Of a DNA stretch of 64,000 nucleotides, positions 1-11,094 are shown piece by piece (position 1 is the stretch's first letter; each line of letters opens with the position of its first letter). Source of the stretch: JAVKMO01 sp031539345. Lineage in GTDB: Bacteria; Bacteroidota; Bacteroidia; Chitinophagales; Chitinophagaceae. The notes beneath the pieces are model-generated. The model did no database searches. It saw only the letters and a list, made by a program, of their open reading frames with translations, and had not been told where the DNA came from. The stretch spans positions 1-64,000 of the forward strand of contig JAVKMO010000007.1 in the NCBI GenBank assembly GCA_031539345.1, in the 5' to 3' direction. A program made the translations under genes and the position numbers.

Positions 1-543
1 AAAACAAGCAAACCCATTCAAACAACAAAAAATAAACAGTAATTCATGCTTATGATCATGCTTTTTAAAACGAAAATCCTCAAAACAACCTAATTTAAAA
101 AGCACCTAACCAAGAAATGGCTTTTGCAAAGGGTTCTAGTAATAAAAAACGTTCGGCTGTGAATTCACAATAATAACTTTTACACTCAAGTAAAAAAACT
201 TTTTTTTGCGGTTTTGATAAAATTTTTAAATTCGGACGTTTCTCAAGTGGGTTCTTGTGATTGAATTGGATTTTGAATAGCATAAATCCTCTATCCATCT
301 CATTTTTGGCACGTTTGTAGAAAGCTCTTATTTATCCTTGTTTTTCATTTAAAACACACCACGTTAAGCATGTTTCTCCTGAATTTTGTTTTCACTATGC
401 TCAACACGACAATTTGTTCTGCCTTTATTAGTGCATTTTCTCAATCCATTTTTATCAATCTCACTGTTAAAAAAATGGGTTGTTTCAACACGTCTATCAT
501 TCAATATCTATCTAACTCCATATCTTAAAAATAGCTTCTTTCA
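1..543. other. Non-coding region upstream of rpoB
   Basis: No gene is recognised here. In Bacteroidota rplJ and rplL normally precede rpoB, but neither is visible, so they lie further left or elsewhere. An imperfect inverted repeat (361-371 with 397-408, arms ACGTTAAGCAT and ATGCTCAACACG) could fold in an rpoB leader. A 67-codon reading frame on the minus strand (95-298) has no recognisable features. No clear TAnnTTTG box was found on the plus strand; TATCCTTG near 332 is one mismatch away but badly spaced from its upstream TTTG. Confidence 0.5.
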
Positions 544-3500
544 ATGACTTCTAAACTGACAAAAAGATTTACGTTTGGTAAACAAAAAAACCTTGGCGAT
601 TTAACCGACTTATTAGAAATACAATTAAAATCTTTTAAAGAATTGGTTCAAATTGAAACCACTCCAGACAAAAGAATTTATGAAAATTTATACAAAGCCT
701 TTCATGATGCTTTTCCCGTTTCGGACAGTCGCAATATTTTTCTCTTAGAATTTTTAGACTATCACATCGACAGTCCTCGCTATTCTATTGAAGAATGTAT
801 GGAAAGAGGTTTAACCTATTCTGTTCCACTTAAAGTAAAATTTAGATTGAGTTGTAGTGATGAAGAACACGTCGATTTTCAAACGATTGTACAAGAAGTA
901 TTTTTAGGAAATTTTCCTTACATGACACCTAAAGGCACGTTCGTGTTTAATGGTGCTGAAAGAGTTGTTGTATCGCAATTACACCGTTCACCAGGAGTTT
1001 TCTTTGGACAATCAACGCACCCTAGTGGAGCACCAATTTATTTGGCTCGCGTCATTCCGTTTAAAGGAACATGGATGGAATTTGCAACAGACATTAACAA
1101 TGTCATGTATGCTTATGTAGATAGAAAAAAGAACTTCCCTGTAACCACTTTGTTAAGAGCAATTGGCTATGAAAGCGACAAAGACATTTTGAATTTATTT
1201 GGAATGGCTGACGAAATCAAAACTGACAAATCAACCTTAACCAGCCATATCGGAAGAAAATTAGCATCGAACGTTTTACGTTCTTGGGTAGAAGATTTTG
1301 TAGATGAAGACAGCGGAGAAGTTGTGAATTTACAAAGAACAGAAGTAGCATTAGAAAGAGACTCTATTTTAGATGAAGATGCCGTAGAGAAAATTATCTC
1401 TATGAAAGAAATTAAAAGTGTTTTCTTACAAAAAGAAGGTTTAGGAAACTCTTTTGCCATTATTTACAACACCTTGGCCAAAGACCCTTCTAATAATGAA
1501 TCAGAAGCTGTACAAGCCATTTATAGACAAGTAAGGGGTACAGATGCACCAGATGATGAAAGTGCAAGAAGTTTAATTGACAAAATGTTTTTTGCGGAAA
1601 AACGCTATGATTTAGGACAAGTAGGCAGATATAAAATCAATACCAAATTGGGGTTGAAAACGCCATTAGATAAAAAAGTATTAACGAAAGAAGACATCAT
1701 TAGTATTGTGAAATATTTGGTTGCTTTATCAAATGGAAAAGCCGATGTTGATGATATAGACCATTTGAGCAATAGAAGAGTGAAAACAGTAGGCGAACAA
1801 TTAGTAGCGCAATTTAACGTTGGGTTAGCACGACTCACAAGAACCATTAGAGACCGCATGAACGTGCGTGATACTGAAGTTTTTGCTCCTGTAGATTTAA
1901 TCAATTCAAGGGCTTTAAATTCAGTCATACAGTCTTTCTTTGGCACATCTCAATTATCACAATTTTTAGATCAAACCAATCCGTTATCAGAACTCACTCA
2001 TAAAAGAAGGATTTCTGCCTTAGGACCAGGCGGTTTAAGCAGAGAAAGAGCAGGCTTTGAAGTAAGAGACGTTCACTACTCTCACTATGGAAGGTTATGT
2101 ACTATTGAAACGCCAGAAGGTCCAAACATTGGGTTGATTTCTACCCTTTGTGTACACGCAAAAATTAACGCAAAAGGGTTTATTGAAACACCGTACAAAA
2201 AAATTGAAGACGGTAAAGTAGATAGCAAACACATGCACTATCTATCAGCAGAAGACGAAGACCTTGCAATCATTGCCCAATCGAATGTTCAATTAGATGA
2301 AGAAGGAAAAATATTAGACAAAGAAATTAAAGCGAGACAAACAGGCGATTTTCCTATCGTATCAAAAAAACAAGTCCAATTTATGGACGTTGCACCAAAT
2401 CAAATTGTAGGATTAAGTGCGTCACTCATTCCTTTCTTAGAAAACGACGATGCCAATAGAGCCTTGATGGGTTCTAATATGCAACGTCAAGCAGTGCCTT
2501 TAATTTTTCCAGAACCACCTATTGTAGGAACAGGTATGGAAGCAAAAGCGGCACAAGATTCTCGAATTCAAATTCACGCAGACGGAGAAGGCGAAGTTGT
2601 TTATGTTGATGCAAACGAAATTCACATTCGTTATCAAAGAAAAGCACTCGAAAAAACATTGTCATTTGAAAAAGATATTGTCGTTTACAAATTGACAAAA
2701 TTTATCAAAACCAACCAAAGCACATCAATCAATTTAAAACCTTGTGTACGCAAAGGCGACAAAGTGAAAAAAGGAACTTTTTTAACCGAAGGATATGCTA
2801 TTAAAGACGGAGAACTCGCATTAGGACGCAATTTAAAAGTTGCATTTATGCCATGGAAAGGATACAACTTTGAAGATGCGATTGTAATTTCTGAAAAAGT
2901 AGTTAAAGAAGATTGGTTTACGTCTATTCACGTTGATGAATTTGAATTAGAAGTGCGCGACACAAAATTAGGCGAAGAAGAATTGACCGCAGAACTTCCT
3001 AACGTACGAGAAGATGCAACAAAAGATTTGGATAAATTTGGTATTATTAGAGTGGGTGCTTTTGTAAAAGAAGGCGATATTTTAATTGGAAAAATTACGC
3101 CAAAAGGCGAAAGCGACCCTTCACCAGAAGAAAAATTATTGAAAGCCATTTTTGGCGAAAAAGCAGGCGACGTAAGGGACGCTTCTCTCAAAGCCCCAGC
3201 GGGAACAGAAGGCGTTGTGATTAACTCGTTGTTATTTGAAAGAAACAAAAAAGATAAAGCTGCTCGTAATCAAGAAAAAATATTAGTCGATAAAGCTGAA
3301 AAAGTACACGAACAAAACATCAAAGTTGTAAAAGGTATTTTGGTAGAAAAATTATTATCACTCATTGGTGATGAAGTTTCTGCAGGCGTAACAAATTTAT
3401 TTGGAGAAATTGTAATTGGTAAAAAAGCAAAATTCACAACCAAAAATTTAACTGCTTTAGATTATACAAATGTCAATTTTGTTGACTGGACAGACAATTC

Positions 3501-4347
3501 TAACCTTAACGAAAACATCAATATTTTACTCCACAATTACTCCATTGAACACAATCAAGAAGTCGGAAAATTCAAAAGAGAAAAATATAATATTTCGATT
3601 GGTGATGAATTGCCACTTGGCGTTTTAAAATTAGCGAAAGTATTTATTGCCTCAAAAAGAAAACTCAAAGTTGGTGATAAAATGGCGGGAAGACATGGTA
3701 ACAAAGGTATCGTCGCAAAAATTGTAAAACAAGAAGATATGCCATTTATGGAAGATGGTACTCCAGTTGATGTAGTTTTAAACCCACTTGGTGTACCAAG
3801 TCGTATGAATCTTGGACAAATTTATGAAACCGTTTTAGGTTGGGCAGGCAAAGAATTAGGATTGAAATTTGCAACCCCAATTTTTGATGGAGCAAGCTTT
3901 GAAGATATTGAAAGCTATATTACAAAAGCCAATTTGCCTAAATTTGGACATACCTATTTGTATGACGGTGAAACTGGAGACAGGTTTGACCAAAAAGTAA
4001 CCGTAGGCATTATTTATATGCTTAAATTACATCACATGGTTGATGATAAAATGCACGCCAGAAGTATCGGGCCGTATAGTTTGATTACCCAGCAACCACT
4101 TGGCGGTAAAGCCCAATTTGGTGGACAAAGATTTGGTGAAATGGAAGTATGGGCAATTGAAGCGTATGGTGCAGCAAACATTTTACAAGAATTATTAACC
4201 ATCAAGTCTGACGATATGGTTGGCAGAAATAAAACGTATGATGCCATCATCAAAGGCGAAAACCTTCCTAAACCTGGCATTCCAGAATCTTTCAACGTGT
4301 TAGTTCACGAATTGAGAGGCTTAGGGTTAGACTTGAAATTTGAATAA
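544..4347 (+). CDS. rpoB: DNA-directed RNA polymerase subunit beta
   Basis: Beta subunit of RNA polymerase, forming the catalytic centre together with beta'. The protein is 1267 residues, the usual length for Bacteroidota. The rifampicin region begins near residue 467 ([17 protein letters not shown], followed by [13 protein letters not shown]). Residues equivalent to E. coli Q513, D516, S522, H526, R529 and S531 are all the sensitive-type residues, so no target resistance is visible. [11 protein letters not shown] and the C-terminal [19 protein letters not shown] block contacting beta' are intact. The ATG at 544 gives the expected short N-terminus before RFTFGKQ. It is followed 57 bases later by rpoC on the same strand, as one operon. 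Confidence 0.99.
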   Translation: MTSKLTKRFTFGKQKNLGDLTDLLEIQLKSFKELVQIETTPDKRIYENLYKAFHDAFPVSDSRNIFLLEFLDYHIDSPRYSIEECMERGLTYSVPLKVKFRLSCSDEEHVDFQTIVQEVFLGNFPYMTPKGTFVFNGAERVVVSQLHRSPGVFFGQSTHPSGAPIYLARVIPFKGTWMEFATDINNVMYAYVDRKKNFPVTTLLRAIGYESDKDILNLFGMADEIKTDKSTLTSHIGRKLASNVLRSWVEDFVDEDSGEVVNLQRTEVALERDSILDEDAVEKIISMKEIKSVFLQKEGLGNSFAIIYNTLAKDPSNNESEAVQAIYRQVRGTDAPDDESARSLIDKMFFAEKRYDLGQVGRYKINTKLGLKTPLDKKVLTKEDIISIVKYLVALSNGKADVDDIDHLSNRRVKTVGEQLVAQFNVGLARLTRTIRDRMNVRDTEVFAPVDLINSRALNSVIQSFFGTSQLSQFLDQTNPLSELTHKRRISALGPGGLSRERAGFEVRDVHYSHYGRLCTIETPEGPNIGLISTLCVHAKINAKGFIETPYKKIEDGKVDSKHMHYLSAEDEDLAIIAQSNVQLDEEGKILDKEIKARQTGDFPIVSKKQVQFMDVAPNQIVGLSASLIPFLENDDANRALMGSNMQRQAVPLIFPEPPIVGTGMEAKAAQDSRIQIHADGEGEVVYVDANEIHIRYQRKALEKTLSFEKDIVVYKLTKFIKTNQSTSINLKPCVRKGDKVKKGTFLTEGYAIKDGELALGRNLKVAFMPWKGYNFEDAIVISEKVVKEDWFTSIHVDEFELEVRDTKLGEEELTAELPNVREDATKDLDKFGIIRVGAFVKEGDILIGKITPKGESDPSPEEKLLKAIFGEKAGDVRDASLKAPAGTEGVVINSLLFERNKKDKAARNQEKILVDKAEKVHEQNIKVVKGILVEKLLSLIGDEVSAGVTNLFGEIVIGKKAKFTTKNLTALDYTNVNFVDWTDNSNLNENINILLHNYSIEHNQEVGKFKREKYNISIGDELPLGVLKLAKVFIASKRKLKVGDKMAGRHGNKGIVAKIVKQEDMPFMEDGTPVDVVLNPLGVPSRMNLGQIYETVLGWAGKELGLKFATPIFDGASFEDIESYITKANLPKFGHTYLYDGETGDRFDQKVTVGIIYMLKLHHMVDDKMHARSIGPYSLITQQPLGGKAQFGGQRFGEMEVWAIEAYGAANILQELLTIKSDDMVGRNKTYDAIIKGENLPKPGIPESFNVLVHELRGLGLDLKFE

Positions 4348-4404
4348 ATTTTTCTATTACATTATTTTCAACAGCACTCACACTAACAAACGAACTTTAA
4401 TTTT

Positions 4405-7400
4405 ATGGCAGCTAGAAAAGAATCAAAACCTAAATCAGGCTTTACAAAAGTTACGATTAGCTTATCCTCCCTCGACAGTATTTTAGAAAAATCGCACGGC
4501 GAAGTTTTAAAACCAGAAACAATTAACCACAGAACCTATAAACCAGAAAGAGATGGTCTATTTTGTGAACGTATTTTTGGACCTGTAAAAGACTTTGAAT
4601 GTGCTTGTGGTAAATACAAAAGAATTCGTTACAAAGGCTTAGTGTGTGATAGATGTGGGGTTGAAGTAACAGAAAAAAAAGTGCGTAGAGAAAGAATGGG
4701 ACACATTAAATTGGTTGTTCCTGTTGTTCACTCTTGGTATTTTAAAACACTTCCAAATAAAACCGGCTATCTACTTGGCATCAATTCAAAAAAATTAGAA
4801 AGCATTATTTATTTTGAAAAATATATCATTATTCAAGCTGGTGCCGCTGGAGAAAAAGGAAAAGTAGAGGGTGATTTATTAACAGAAGACGAATACGTGA
4901 ATGTAGTAGATAACCTTCCTACAAACAATCAAAATTTGCCTGATACCGACACCAATAAGTTTATTGCCAAAATGGGTGCAGAGGCTGTTAAAGAATTATT
5001 GACACGCATCGATTTAGACAAACTTTCTTATGAATTAAGAACAATTGCAAATACAGAAACTTCTCAACAAAAGAAAACCGATGCACTTAAACGCCTCCAT
5101 GTTGTAGAAGCTTTCCGAGATGCCAACGAGCATATTGAAAATAAACCAGAATGGATGGTTTTAAACTTTATTCCAGTTATTCCTCCAGATTTAAGACCTT
5201 TAGTTTCTTTAGACGGTGGACGATTTGCGTCAGCAGATTTAAACGACTTATATCGTCGATTGATTATTAGAAATAATCGTTTAAAAAGACTCATTGACAT
5301 CAAAGCACCTGACGTTATTTTAAGAAATGAAAAAAGAATGCTCCAAGAAGCAGTTGATTCATTGTTAGATAACTCAAAAAAATCAAGTGCCGTAAAAGCC
5401 GAAGGCGGAAGGCCTTTAAAAAGTTTAAGCGAAGTATTAAAAGGTAAGCAAGGACGTTTTAGACAAAACCTCTTAGGAAAAAGGGTTGATTATTCTGGGC
5501 GTTCTGTAATTATCGTTGGACCAGATTTGAAACTTCATGAATGCGGTTTGCCAAAAGATATGGGAGCAGAATTATTTAAGCCCTTTATTATCCGCAAACT
5601 CATTGAAAGAGGAATTGTAAAAACTGTAAAAAGTGCCATTAAAATTGTTGATAAAAAAGAAGCCGTAGTTTGGGATATTTTAGAGAATATTTTAAAAGGA
5701 CACCCTATCCTACTCAACCGTGCCCCAACATTACACAGACTTTCTATTCAAGCATTTCAACCAAAATTAGTAGAAGGCAAAGCCATTCAATTACATCCTT
5801 TGGTATGTTCTGCATTCAACGCCGATTTTGACGGCGATCAAATGGCGGTACACGTTCCATTGAGCAATGCCGCAATTATAGAAGCACAAGTATTGATGTT
5901 GTCTTCTCACAATATTTTAAACCCGCAAAACGGAACACCAATTACGCTTCCATCTCAAGACATGGTGCTTGGTTTGTATTATATGACAAAATACAAAAAA
6001 TCAACACCGAAAGAACCAATTAAAGGAGAAGGAAAGTTGTTCTATTCTGGCGAAGAAGTCATTGTTGCCTATAATGAAAAGAAAATTGACTTACACGCAA
6101 TCATCAAAGTGAAAGCTAGTGTGAGAAATAAAAGCACGTTATCAACACAATTGATAGAAACTTCTGTTGGGCGTGTTTTATTCAATGAAGCAGTTCCTGA
6201 AAATGTAGGTTATGTAAATACACTCCTCACTAAAAAGAATTTGCGAGAAATTATTGGTAACGTTATTAAACACACAGACATTCCTACAACCGTAAAATTC
6301 TTAGACAATATTAAAGACATTGGCTTTAAAATGGCGTTTAAAGGCGGTTTATCTTTCAGTATTAATGATCTTATTGTTCCTGATATTAAAAAACAAATTT
6401 TAAAAACAGGACAAAAAGACGTGGAAGAAATTATGGATAACTACAACGCTGGTTTAATTACCAACAATGAAAGATATAACCAAGTTATCGATGTTTGGTC
6501 TCGAGCAGATATTAAAATTACAGAAGAGTTGATTAAAGTGATGGCAAATGACAACCAAGGTTTTAACTCGGTTTACATGATGTTAGATAGCGGAGCAAGG
6601 GGGTCAAAACAACAAGTAAAACAATTGACTGGTATTCGCGGATTGATGGCAAAACCAAGAAAAAGCGGATCAACAGGATCAGAGATTATCGAAAACCCAA
6701 TTCTTGCCAACTTTAAAGAAGGATTAAGCATTTTAGAATACTTTATCTCTACTCACGGTGCAAGAAAAGGTTTGGCTGATACGGCTTTAAAAACAGCTGA
6801 TGCAGGTTATTTAACCAGAAGACTTGTGGACGTTGCTCAAGACGTTGTCATCACTGAAGAAGACTGCGAAACATTGAGAGGAATTATGGTTACGGCGTTA
6901 AAAGATAATGAAGAAACGATAGAACCATTATGGGAAAGATTAGTCGGAAGAATTTCTTTACACACTGTGCATAGCCCATTAACGAACGAATTGTTGGTTT
7001 CTGCAGGCGACGAAATTACCGAAGACATTGCCCAAGAAATTGAAAAAAATGCAATACAAGGCGTAGAAATTCGTTCTGTATTGAGCTGCGAAAGCAGAAA
7101 AGGCGTTTGCGTAAAATGTTATGGCAAAAATTTAGCAACAGGCATTTTAGCCCAAAAAGGCGACGCTGTAGGTATTATTTCAGCCCAATCAATTGGCGAA
7201 CCTGGTACCCAATTAACGCTTAGAACTTTCCACGTTGGTGGTGTAGCAGGCTCAACAACAGTAGATTCTAAACTCGCTGCTCAATATGACGGTATCATTC
7301 AATTTGACGGCGTAAGAACAGTAAGTTTAGACGACAACGGAGAGAAAAAACAAATTGTTATCGGACGTACGGGAGAAGTAAGAATTATCAGCCCAGAAGG

Positions 7401-8694
7401 AGAAAAATTATTAGTAACAAATATTCTACAATACGGTTCGCAACTCTTAATCAAAGACGGTCAAAAAATTAAAAAAGACGATGTGATTTGCACTTGGGAC
7501 CCTTACAACAACGTAATGGTTTCTGAAATCAACGGAGAGATTTCTTTTGGCAATGTTATTGAAGGCATTACTTACAGAGAAGAGACAGATGAGCAAACTG
7601 GACATAAAGAAAAAGTAATTGTAGAAAGTAAAGACAAAACAAAAATTCCTACCTTCAAAATCAAAAACAGTAAAGACGAAAAAATCTACACCCTACCTGT
7701 TGGAGCACACATGATTGTTGAAGATGGCACAAACATCAAAGCAGGTCAGATTATTGCTAAAATTCCCAGAGTATTAAGCAAACTGAAAGATATTACAGGG
7801 GGCTTACCTCGTGTAACAGAATTGTTTGAAGCACGTAACCCAAGCGTGATTGCTGTTGTTGCAGAAATTGATGGCGTAGTAAGCATTGGTGCTATTAAAA
7901 GAGGTAACAGAGAAGTCAGCTTAGAAGCCAAAGATGGCGTAGTTAAAAAATATCTTGTTCCTTTAAGTATGCAAATTTTAGCCCAAGACGGCGATTTTGT
8001 AAAAGCAGGAACGGCTTTATCAGACGGCGTTATCGCTCCTTCGGATATTTTAAAAATCAAAGGACCTTTTGCAGTACAAGAATATTTAGTCAATGAAATT
8101 CAAGAAGTTTATAGACTACAAGGCGTAAAAATTAGCGACAAACACGTTGAAGTGATTGTACGACAAATGATGCGCAAAGTCATTATAGAAGACCCAGGAG
8201 ATACTAAATTCTTACCTGAAGATGTAGTAGAAAAATTTGAATTTATCGATGTGAACGACAATATTTTTGACAAAAAAGTGGTTGTTGACGCCGGAGATTC
8301 AACACGATATAAACCAGGACAAATTATTTCCATCAGAGACGTAAGAGACGAAAATTCGTTATTAAAAAGAAGCGATAAAAAGAACCTTGAATACAGAGAT
8401 GCTAACCCTGCAACAGCAAGCCCAGCATTACTCGGTATTACAAGAGCTTCACTTGGCGTATCCAGCTGGATTTCTGCAGCCTCATTCCAAGAGACAACAA
8501 AAGTACTTTCTCAAGCTGCAATACAAGGCAGAGTGGACAATATGATAGGATTAAAAGAAACCTTAATTACAGGGCAACTTATTCCAGCAGGAACAGGATT
8601 GAGAGAATTTACCAAAGTGTTAGTGGGTAATAATGAAGAGTACAAAAAATTGGCCATATCACAAGAAATTAGCCAATACGATACCGAAGAATAA
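4405..8694 (+). CDS. rpoC: DNA-directed RNA polymerase subunit beta'
   Basis: Beta' subunit of RNA polymerase, 1429 residues. The N-terminal zinc site is visible ([13 protein letters not shown] then CDRCG), as is the Mg-binding catalytic loop [12 protein letters not shown], the bridge-helix/trigger-loop region ([17 protein letters not shown]) and the second zinc cluster ([13 protein letters not shown]). A long beta-rich section between the trigger loop and the C-terminus is normal for the family. It is co-transcribed with rpoB and closed by a strong hairpin terminator about 45 bases downstream. Nothing is truncated or odd. Confidence 0.99.
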   Translation: MAARKESKPKSGFTKVTISLSSLDSILEKSHGEVLKPETINHRTYKPERDGLFCERIFGPVKDFECACGKYKRIRYKGLVCDRCGVEVTEKKVRRERMGHIKLVVPVVHSWYFKTLPNKTGYLLGINSKKLESIIYFEKYIIIQAGAAGEKGKVEGDLLTEDEYVNVVDNLPTNNQNLPDTDTNKFIAKMGAEAVKELLTRIDLDKLSYELRTIANTETSQQKKTDALKRLHVVEAFRDANEHIENKPEWMVLNFIPVIPPDLRPLVSLDGGRFASADLNDLYRRLIIRNNRLKRLIDIKAPDVILRNEKRMLQEAVDSLLDNSKKSSAVKAEGGRPLKSLSEVLKGKQGRFRQNLLGKRVDYSGRSVIIVGPDLKLHECGLPKDMGAELFKPFIIRKLIERGIVKTVKSAIKIVDKKEAVVWDILENILKGHPILLNRAPTLHRLSIQAFQPKLVEGKAIQLHPLVCSAFNADFDGDQMAVHVPLSNAAIIEAQVLMLSSHNILNPQNGTPITLPSQDMVLGLYYMTKYKKSTPKEPIKGEGKLFYSGEEVIVAYNEKKIDLHAIIKVKASVRNKSTLSTQLIETSVGRVLFNEAVPENVGYVNTLLTKKNLREIIGNVIKHTDIPTTVKFLDNIKDIGFKMAFKGGLSFSINDLIVPDIKKQILKTGQKDVEEIMDNYNAGLITNNERYNQVIDVWSRADIKITEELIKVMANDNQGFNSVYMMLDSGARGSKQQVKQLTGIRGLMAKPRKSGSTGSEIIENPILANFKEGLSILEYFISTHGARKGLADTALKTADAGYLTRRLVDVAQDVVITEEDCETLRGIMVTALKDNEETIEPLWERLVGRISLHTVHSPLTNELLVSAGDEITEDIAQEIEKNAIQGVEIRSVLSCESRKGVCVKCYGKNLATGILAQKGDAVGIISAQSIGEPGTQLTLRTFHVGGVAGSTTVDSKLAAQYDGIIQFDGVRTVSLDDNGEKKQIVIGRTGEVRIISPEGEKLLVTNILQYGSQLLIKDGQKIKKDDVICTWDPYNNVMVSEINGEISFGNVIEGITYREETDEQTGHKEKVIVESKDKTKIPTFKIKNSKDEKIYTLPVGAHMIVEDGTNIKAGQIIAKIPRVLSKLKDITGGLPRVTELFEARNPSVIAVVAEIDGVVSIGAIKRGNREVSLEAKDGVVKKYLVPLSMQILAQDGDFVKAGTALSDGVIAPSDILKIKGPFAVQEYLVNEIQEVYRLQGVKISDKHVEVIVRQMMRKVIIEDPGDTKFLPEDVVEKFEFIDVNDNIFDKKVVVDAGDSTRYKPGQIISIRDVRDENSLLKRSDKKNLEYRDANPATASPALLGITRASLGVSSWISAASFQETTKVLSQAAIQGRVDNMIGLKETLITGQLIPAGTGLREFTKVLVGNNEEYKKLAISQEISQYDTEE

Positions 8695-8738
8695 AACGAG
8701 GTTAGCCTCTCCTATCAAAGAATAAAATTACTCTCGAC

Positions 8739-8772
8739 AATAGCATCTATCAAAAAGGTAGATGCTATTTTT
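8739..8772 (+). terminator. Rho-independent terminator of rpoBC
   Basis: A perfect 11-bp stem, AATAGCATCTA (8739-8749) with TAGATGCTATT (8759-8769), has a 9-base loop and runs into a short T tract. It sits 45 bases after the rpoC stop and before the next gene. Confidence 0.85.
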
Positions 8773-8852
8773 GTAACAGTAGAAAGCAATATGGCAATTT
8801 CAGTTCGTTTTAACTTTATCAATTCTCTTTCTATTTTGGAAACACTCTTGCC

Positions 8853-10118
8853 ATGAAAAGCAAACTTCATCATATAGGATATTATTTGCTACTCGTTTTT
8901 GTATCTATTTTACCTCTCAATACGAAATCGCCAATTCTTATTACCTTAACCCTTAGTGCCTTTGCCTTGTGTGGCGTTTTGCAACACAAACCGCAACAAA
9001 TTTTCCGTAATATTTTTACGTCAAAGTTTAGCCTTAGCGTTTTTGTCTTTTTTATTTACTGCTGTTTATCATTATTTTATTCAGACAACCTCCACGCAGG
9101 TCTTTTTTTTATACAAATAAAAGTTACGCTACTGCTATTAGCATTCAGTATGCCACAATATAATTTCACCAAACAACAAATCGAAAAACTATATGGCGTA
9201 TTCGCAAATAGCATATTCTGTTTTGTGCTTTTTTTCTTACTCCTTAGCACTAAACAATTCATTGTAACGAATGATACATCTGTTTTTTTTGTTGAACATT
9301 TAATGCCCCCTATATTTCGCATACAACCCAGCGTTTTTTCTGCCTATGTATTGGCAAGTATCATTATTCTAACTCACCGCCTTTTTCAAATTGACACAAA
9401 AAAGAAAAAAATAAGTTGTGTTCTACAAATTGTAATTCTTTCAATTAGTTTGATTCTATTGGGTTCTAAAGCAACAAGCATTTTGTTTTTATGCTTTCTT
9501 GTCTATCAATTCATCTTTATTTTACTAAAAAAAAACCATATCCGTAAACAATTCATACTCGTTTTTTTGTGTTGTCTGAGCGGTGTAGTTGCATTTCTAT
9601 TTTATCAATCTCAATCTTTGCAAAATCGATTTAGAGATTTTGCTCACATTTCATTTCCTTATGCTGACCCACGTGGAGAAATTCACTATGCAGAACAAAC
9701 CGACACGACAAGATGGACAACCGTTTCATATCGTATAGCTTTAATGAAAACTGGATTTGATGTTGTAAAAAACAATCTATTGTTTGGCGTTGGCGTGGGT
9801 GATGTTCGTGAAGAATTGCTGTCTGCATACGAAAAGCAACAGTTTGTTTTGGCGATTAAACACAAAAGTTTAGTCCATAATTCTTATTTAGAAATACTCA
9901 TCTCTATTGGTCTTGTCGGTTTTATTTTATTTCTTTTTATACTTTATCGCATCGCACAAAACATCATCATCAAACAAGACACAAAACTCATTGCTCTTTT
10001 TCTTCTTTTTATCTGCTTACTTTTATTTGACAATTATTTAGATCGCCTACAAGGTCTTGTATTTCTAAGTTTATTTTGGAATTTAATGGCTTATACGCCT
10101 TCGGAAGAAATGCAATAG
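8853..10118 (+). CDS. O-antigen ligase/polymerase family membrane protein (Wzy_C)
   Basis: Integral membrane protein of 421 residues with about ten to twelve hydrophobic segments. A large polar loop lies around residues 250-330, followed by the signature HNSYLEILISIGLVGFI near residue 345. This layout (loop Arg residues such as TTRWTTVSYR, then H-x-S-x-L-E-x-L-x-x-x-G-x-x-G) is that of Wzy_C proteins, which join undecaprenyl-linked glycans to lipid A or polymerise them. Ligase and polymerase cannot be told apart from sequence, and no other glycan genes are adjacent. The reading frame contains an A9 tract (9527-9535). The Wzy_C class is fairly sure, the exact substrate unknown. Confidence 0.75.
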   Translation: MKSKLHHIGYYLLLVFVSILPLNTKSPILITLTLSAFALCGVLQHKPQQIFRNIFTSKFSLSVFVFFIYCCLSLFYSDNLHAGLFFIQIKVTLLLLAFSMPQYNFTKQQIEKLYGVFANSIFCFVLFFLLLSTKQFIVTNDTSVFFVEHLMPPIFRIQPSVFSAYVLASIIILTHRLFQIDTKKKKISCVLQIVILSISLILLGSKATSILFLCFLVYQFIFILLKKNHIRKQFILVFLCCLSGVVAFLFYQSQSLQNRFRDFAHISFPYADPRGEIHYAEQTDTTRWTTVSYRIALMKTGFDVVKNNLLFGVGVGDVREELLSAYEKQQFVLAIKHKSLVHNSYLEILISIGLVGFILFLFILYRIAQNIIIKQDTKLIALFLLFICLLLFDNYLDRLQGLVFLSLFWNLMAYTPSEEMQ

Positions 10119-10162
10119 AACATCTAATAAAAACATACACGATTCAATTTTACAATAATACT

Positions 10163-10630
10163 ATGCTTAACGACATCATCAAAAAGTGTATCAATAAAAG
10201 TGTATTGTGTTGGTTAGCAACAGTCAATCAACATAACGAACCAAATGTTTCCCCAAAAGAAATGTTTACATATCAAGATAACAAGACCTTACTCATTGCA
10301 CATCTTGCGTCTCCAAATAGTGTTGCGAATATCCTTCATAACGCAAACGTGTGCGTTAGTTTTGTTGATATTTTTGTTCAAAAAGGATTCAAAATAAAAG
10401 GAACAGCCACGCTTATTAGCAAGCCTGAAAGGGAATTTCAAAATGTGGTACAACCTTTAATCAAGCTATTTTCAGACACATTTCCAATTCAAGCTGTGAT
10501 TGTTATAGACATTAAAACAATAGAAACAATTCAAGCACCAAGCTATTGGCTATATCCAAACACAACAGAACAAAATCAAATTGCGAATGCAATGAAAACC
10601 TACGGAGTACAGGCTATTCCAAAGGCATAA
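10163..10630 (+). CDS. Pyridoxamine 5'-phosphate oxidase-like flavin-binding protein
   Basis: A 155-residue protein of the FMN-binding split-barrel type (PNPOx-like). Recognisable features are the N-terminal segment VLCWLATVNQHNEPNVSPKE, in which a small hydrophobic strand is followed by a substrate-facing loop, then VANILHNANVCVSFVDIF and GFKIKGTATL. The specific substrate is unknown; members include general flavin reductases and heme or F420-related oxidases. An in-frame start at 10076 would overlap the previous gene, but the ATG at 10163 gives the normal family N-terminus, so I chose it. Confidence 0.7.
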   Translation: MLNDIIKKCINKSVLCWLATVNQHNEPNVSPKEMFTYQDNKTLLIAHLASPNSVANILHNANVCVSFVDIFVQKGFKIKGTATLISKPEREFQNVVQPLIKLFSDTFPIQAVIVIDIKTIETIQAPSYWLYPNTTEQNQIANAMKTYGVQAIPKA

Positions 10631-10652
10631 TTGCTATACAAATACTAAAAAT

Positions 10653-11021
10653 ATGAAAGCCATTTATACTATTCTCTTACTCGTTTTATCGAATATTTTT
10701 ATGACCATTGCTTGGTATGGGCATTTGAAATTCAAGCAATATTCGTGGTTTTCGCAACTAGGTTTAGTGGGCATTATTGTTATCAGTTGGGTCATTGCTT
10801 TGTTTGAATATGCAGCACAAATACCTGCGAATAAAATAGGTTATGTCGGCAATGGCGGACCATTTAATCTATGGCAACTCAAAGTAATTCAAGAGATTAT
10901 TTCGCTCATTATATTTAGCGTTTTTGTACTTGTTGTATTTAAAACCGAGCCATTACGCTGGAATCATTTGATTGGATTTGTCTTTTTAATTCTTGCTGTT
11001 TATTTCATTTTTAAAAAATAA
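10653..11021 (+). CDS. DUF486 (DMT superfamily) small membrane protein
   Basis: A 122-residue protein with four hydrophobic helices (about residues 4-20, 32-52, 80-100 and 106-120). The motif between helices 2 and 3, EYAAQIPANKIGY followed by GPFNLWQLKVIQE, is characteristic of the DUF486/DMT family, proteins with a drug/metabolite-transporter fold and no established substrate. It lies 22 bases after the flavin-fold gene on the same strand. The family call is reasonably sure; the function is unknown. Confidence 0.75.
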   Translation: MKAIYTILLLVLSNIFMTIAWYGHLKFKQYSWFSQLGLVGIIVISWVIALFEYAAQIPANKIGYVGNGGPFNLWQLKVIQEIISLIIFSVFVLVVFKTEPLRWNHLIGFVFLILAVYFIFKK

Positions 11022-11094
11022 ACTCAACCTTTGGCAACACATTTTTAGCGTCGAGCAATTTTCATTTCATTTATAGTTTTATTGTTGATTTTTT

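Noticed and set aside
95..298. A 67-codon frame on the minus strand upstream of rpoB
   Set aside because: No recognisable domain or promoter, and it lies in a region expected to be the rpoB leader. Similar random frames are common in AT-rich DNA.
361..408. rpoB leader attenuator
   Set aside because: The inverted repeat has mismatches and no T run; listed only as part of the upstream region.
544..4347. Possible rifampicin-resistant rpoB
   Set aside because: All key residues in the rifampicin region are the sensitive type.
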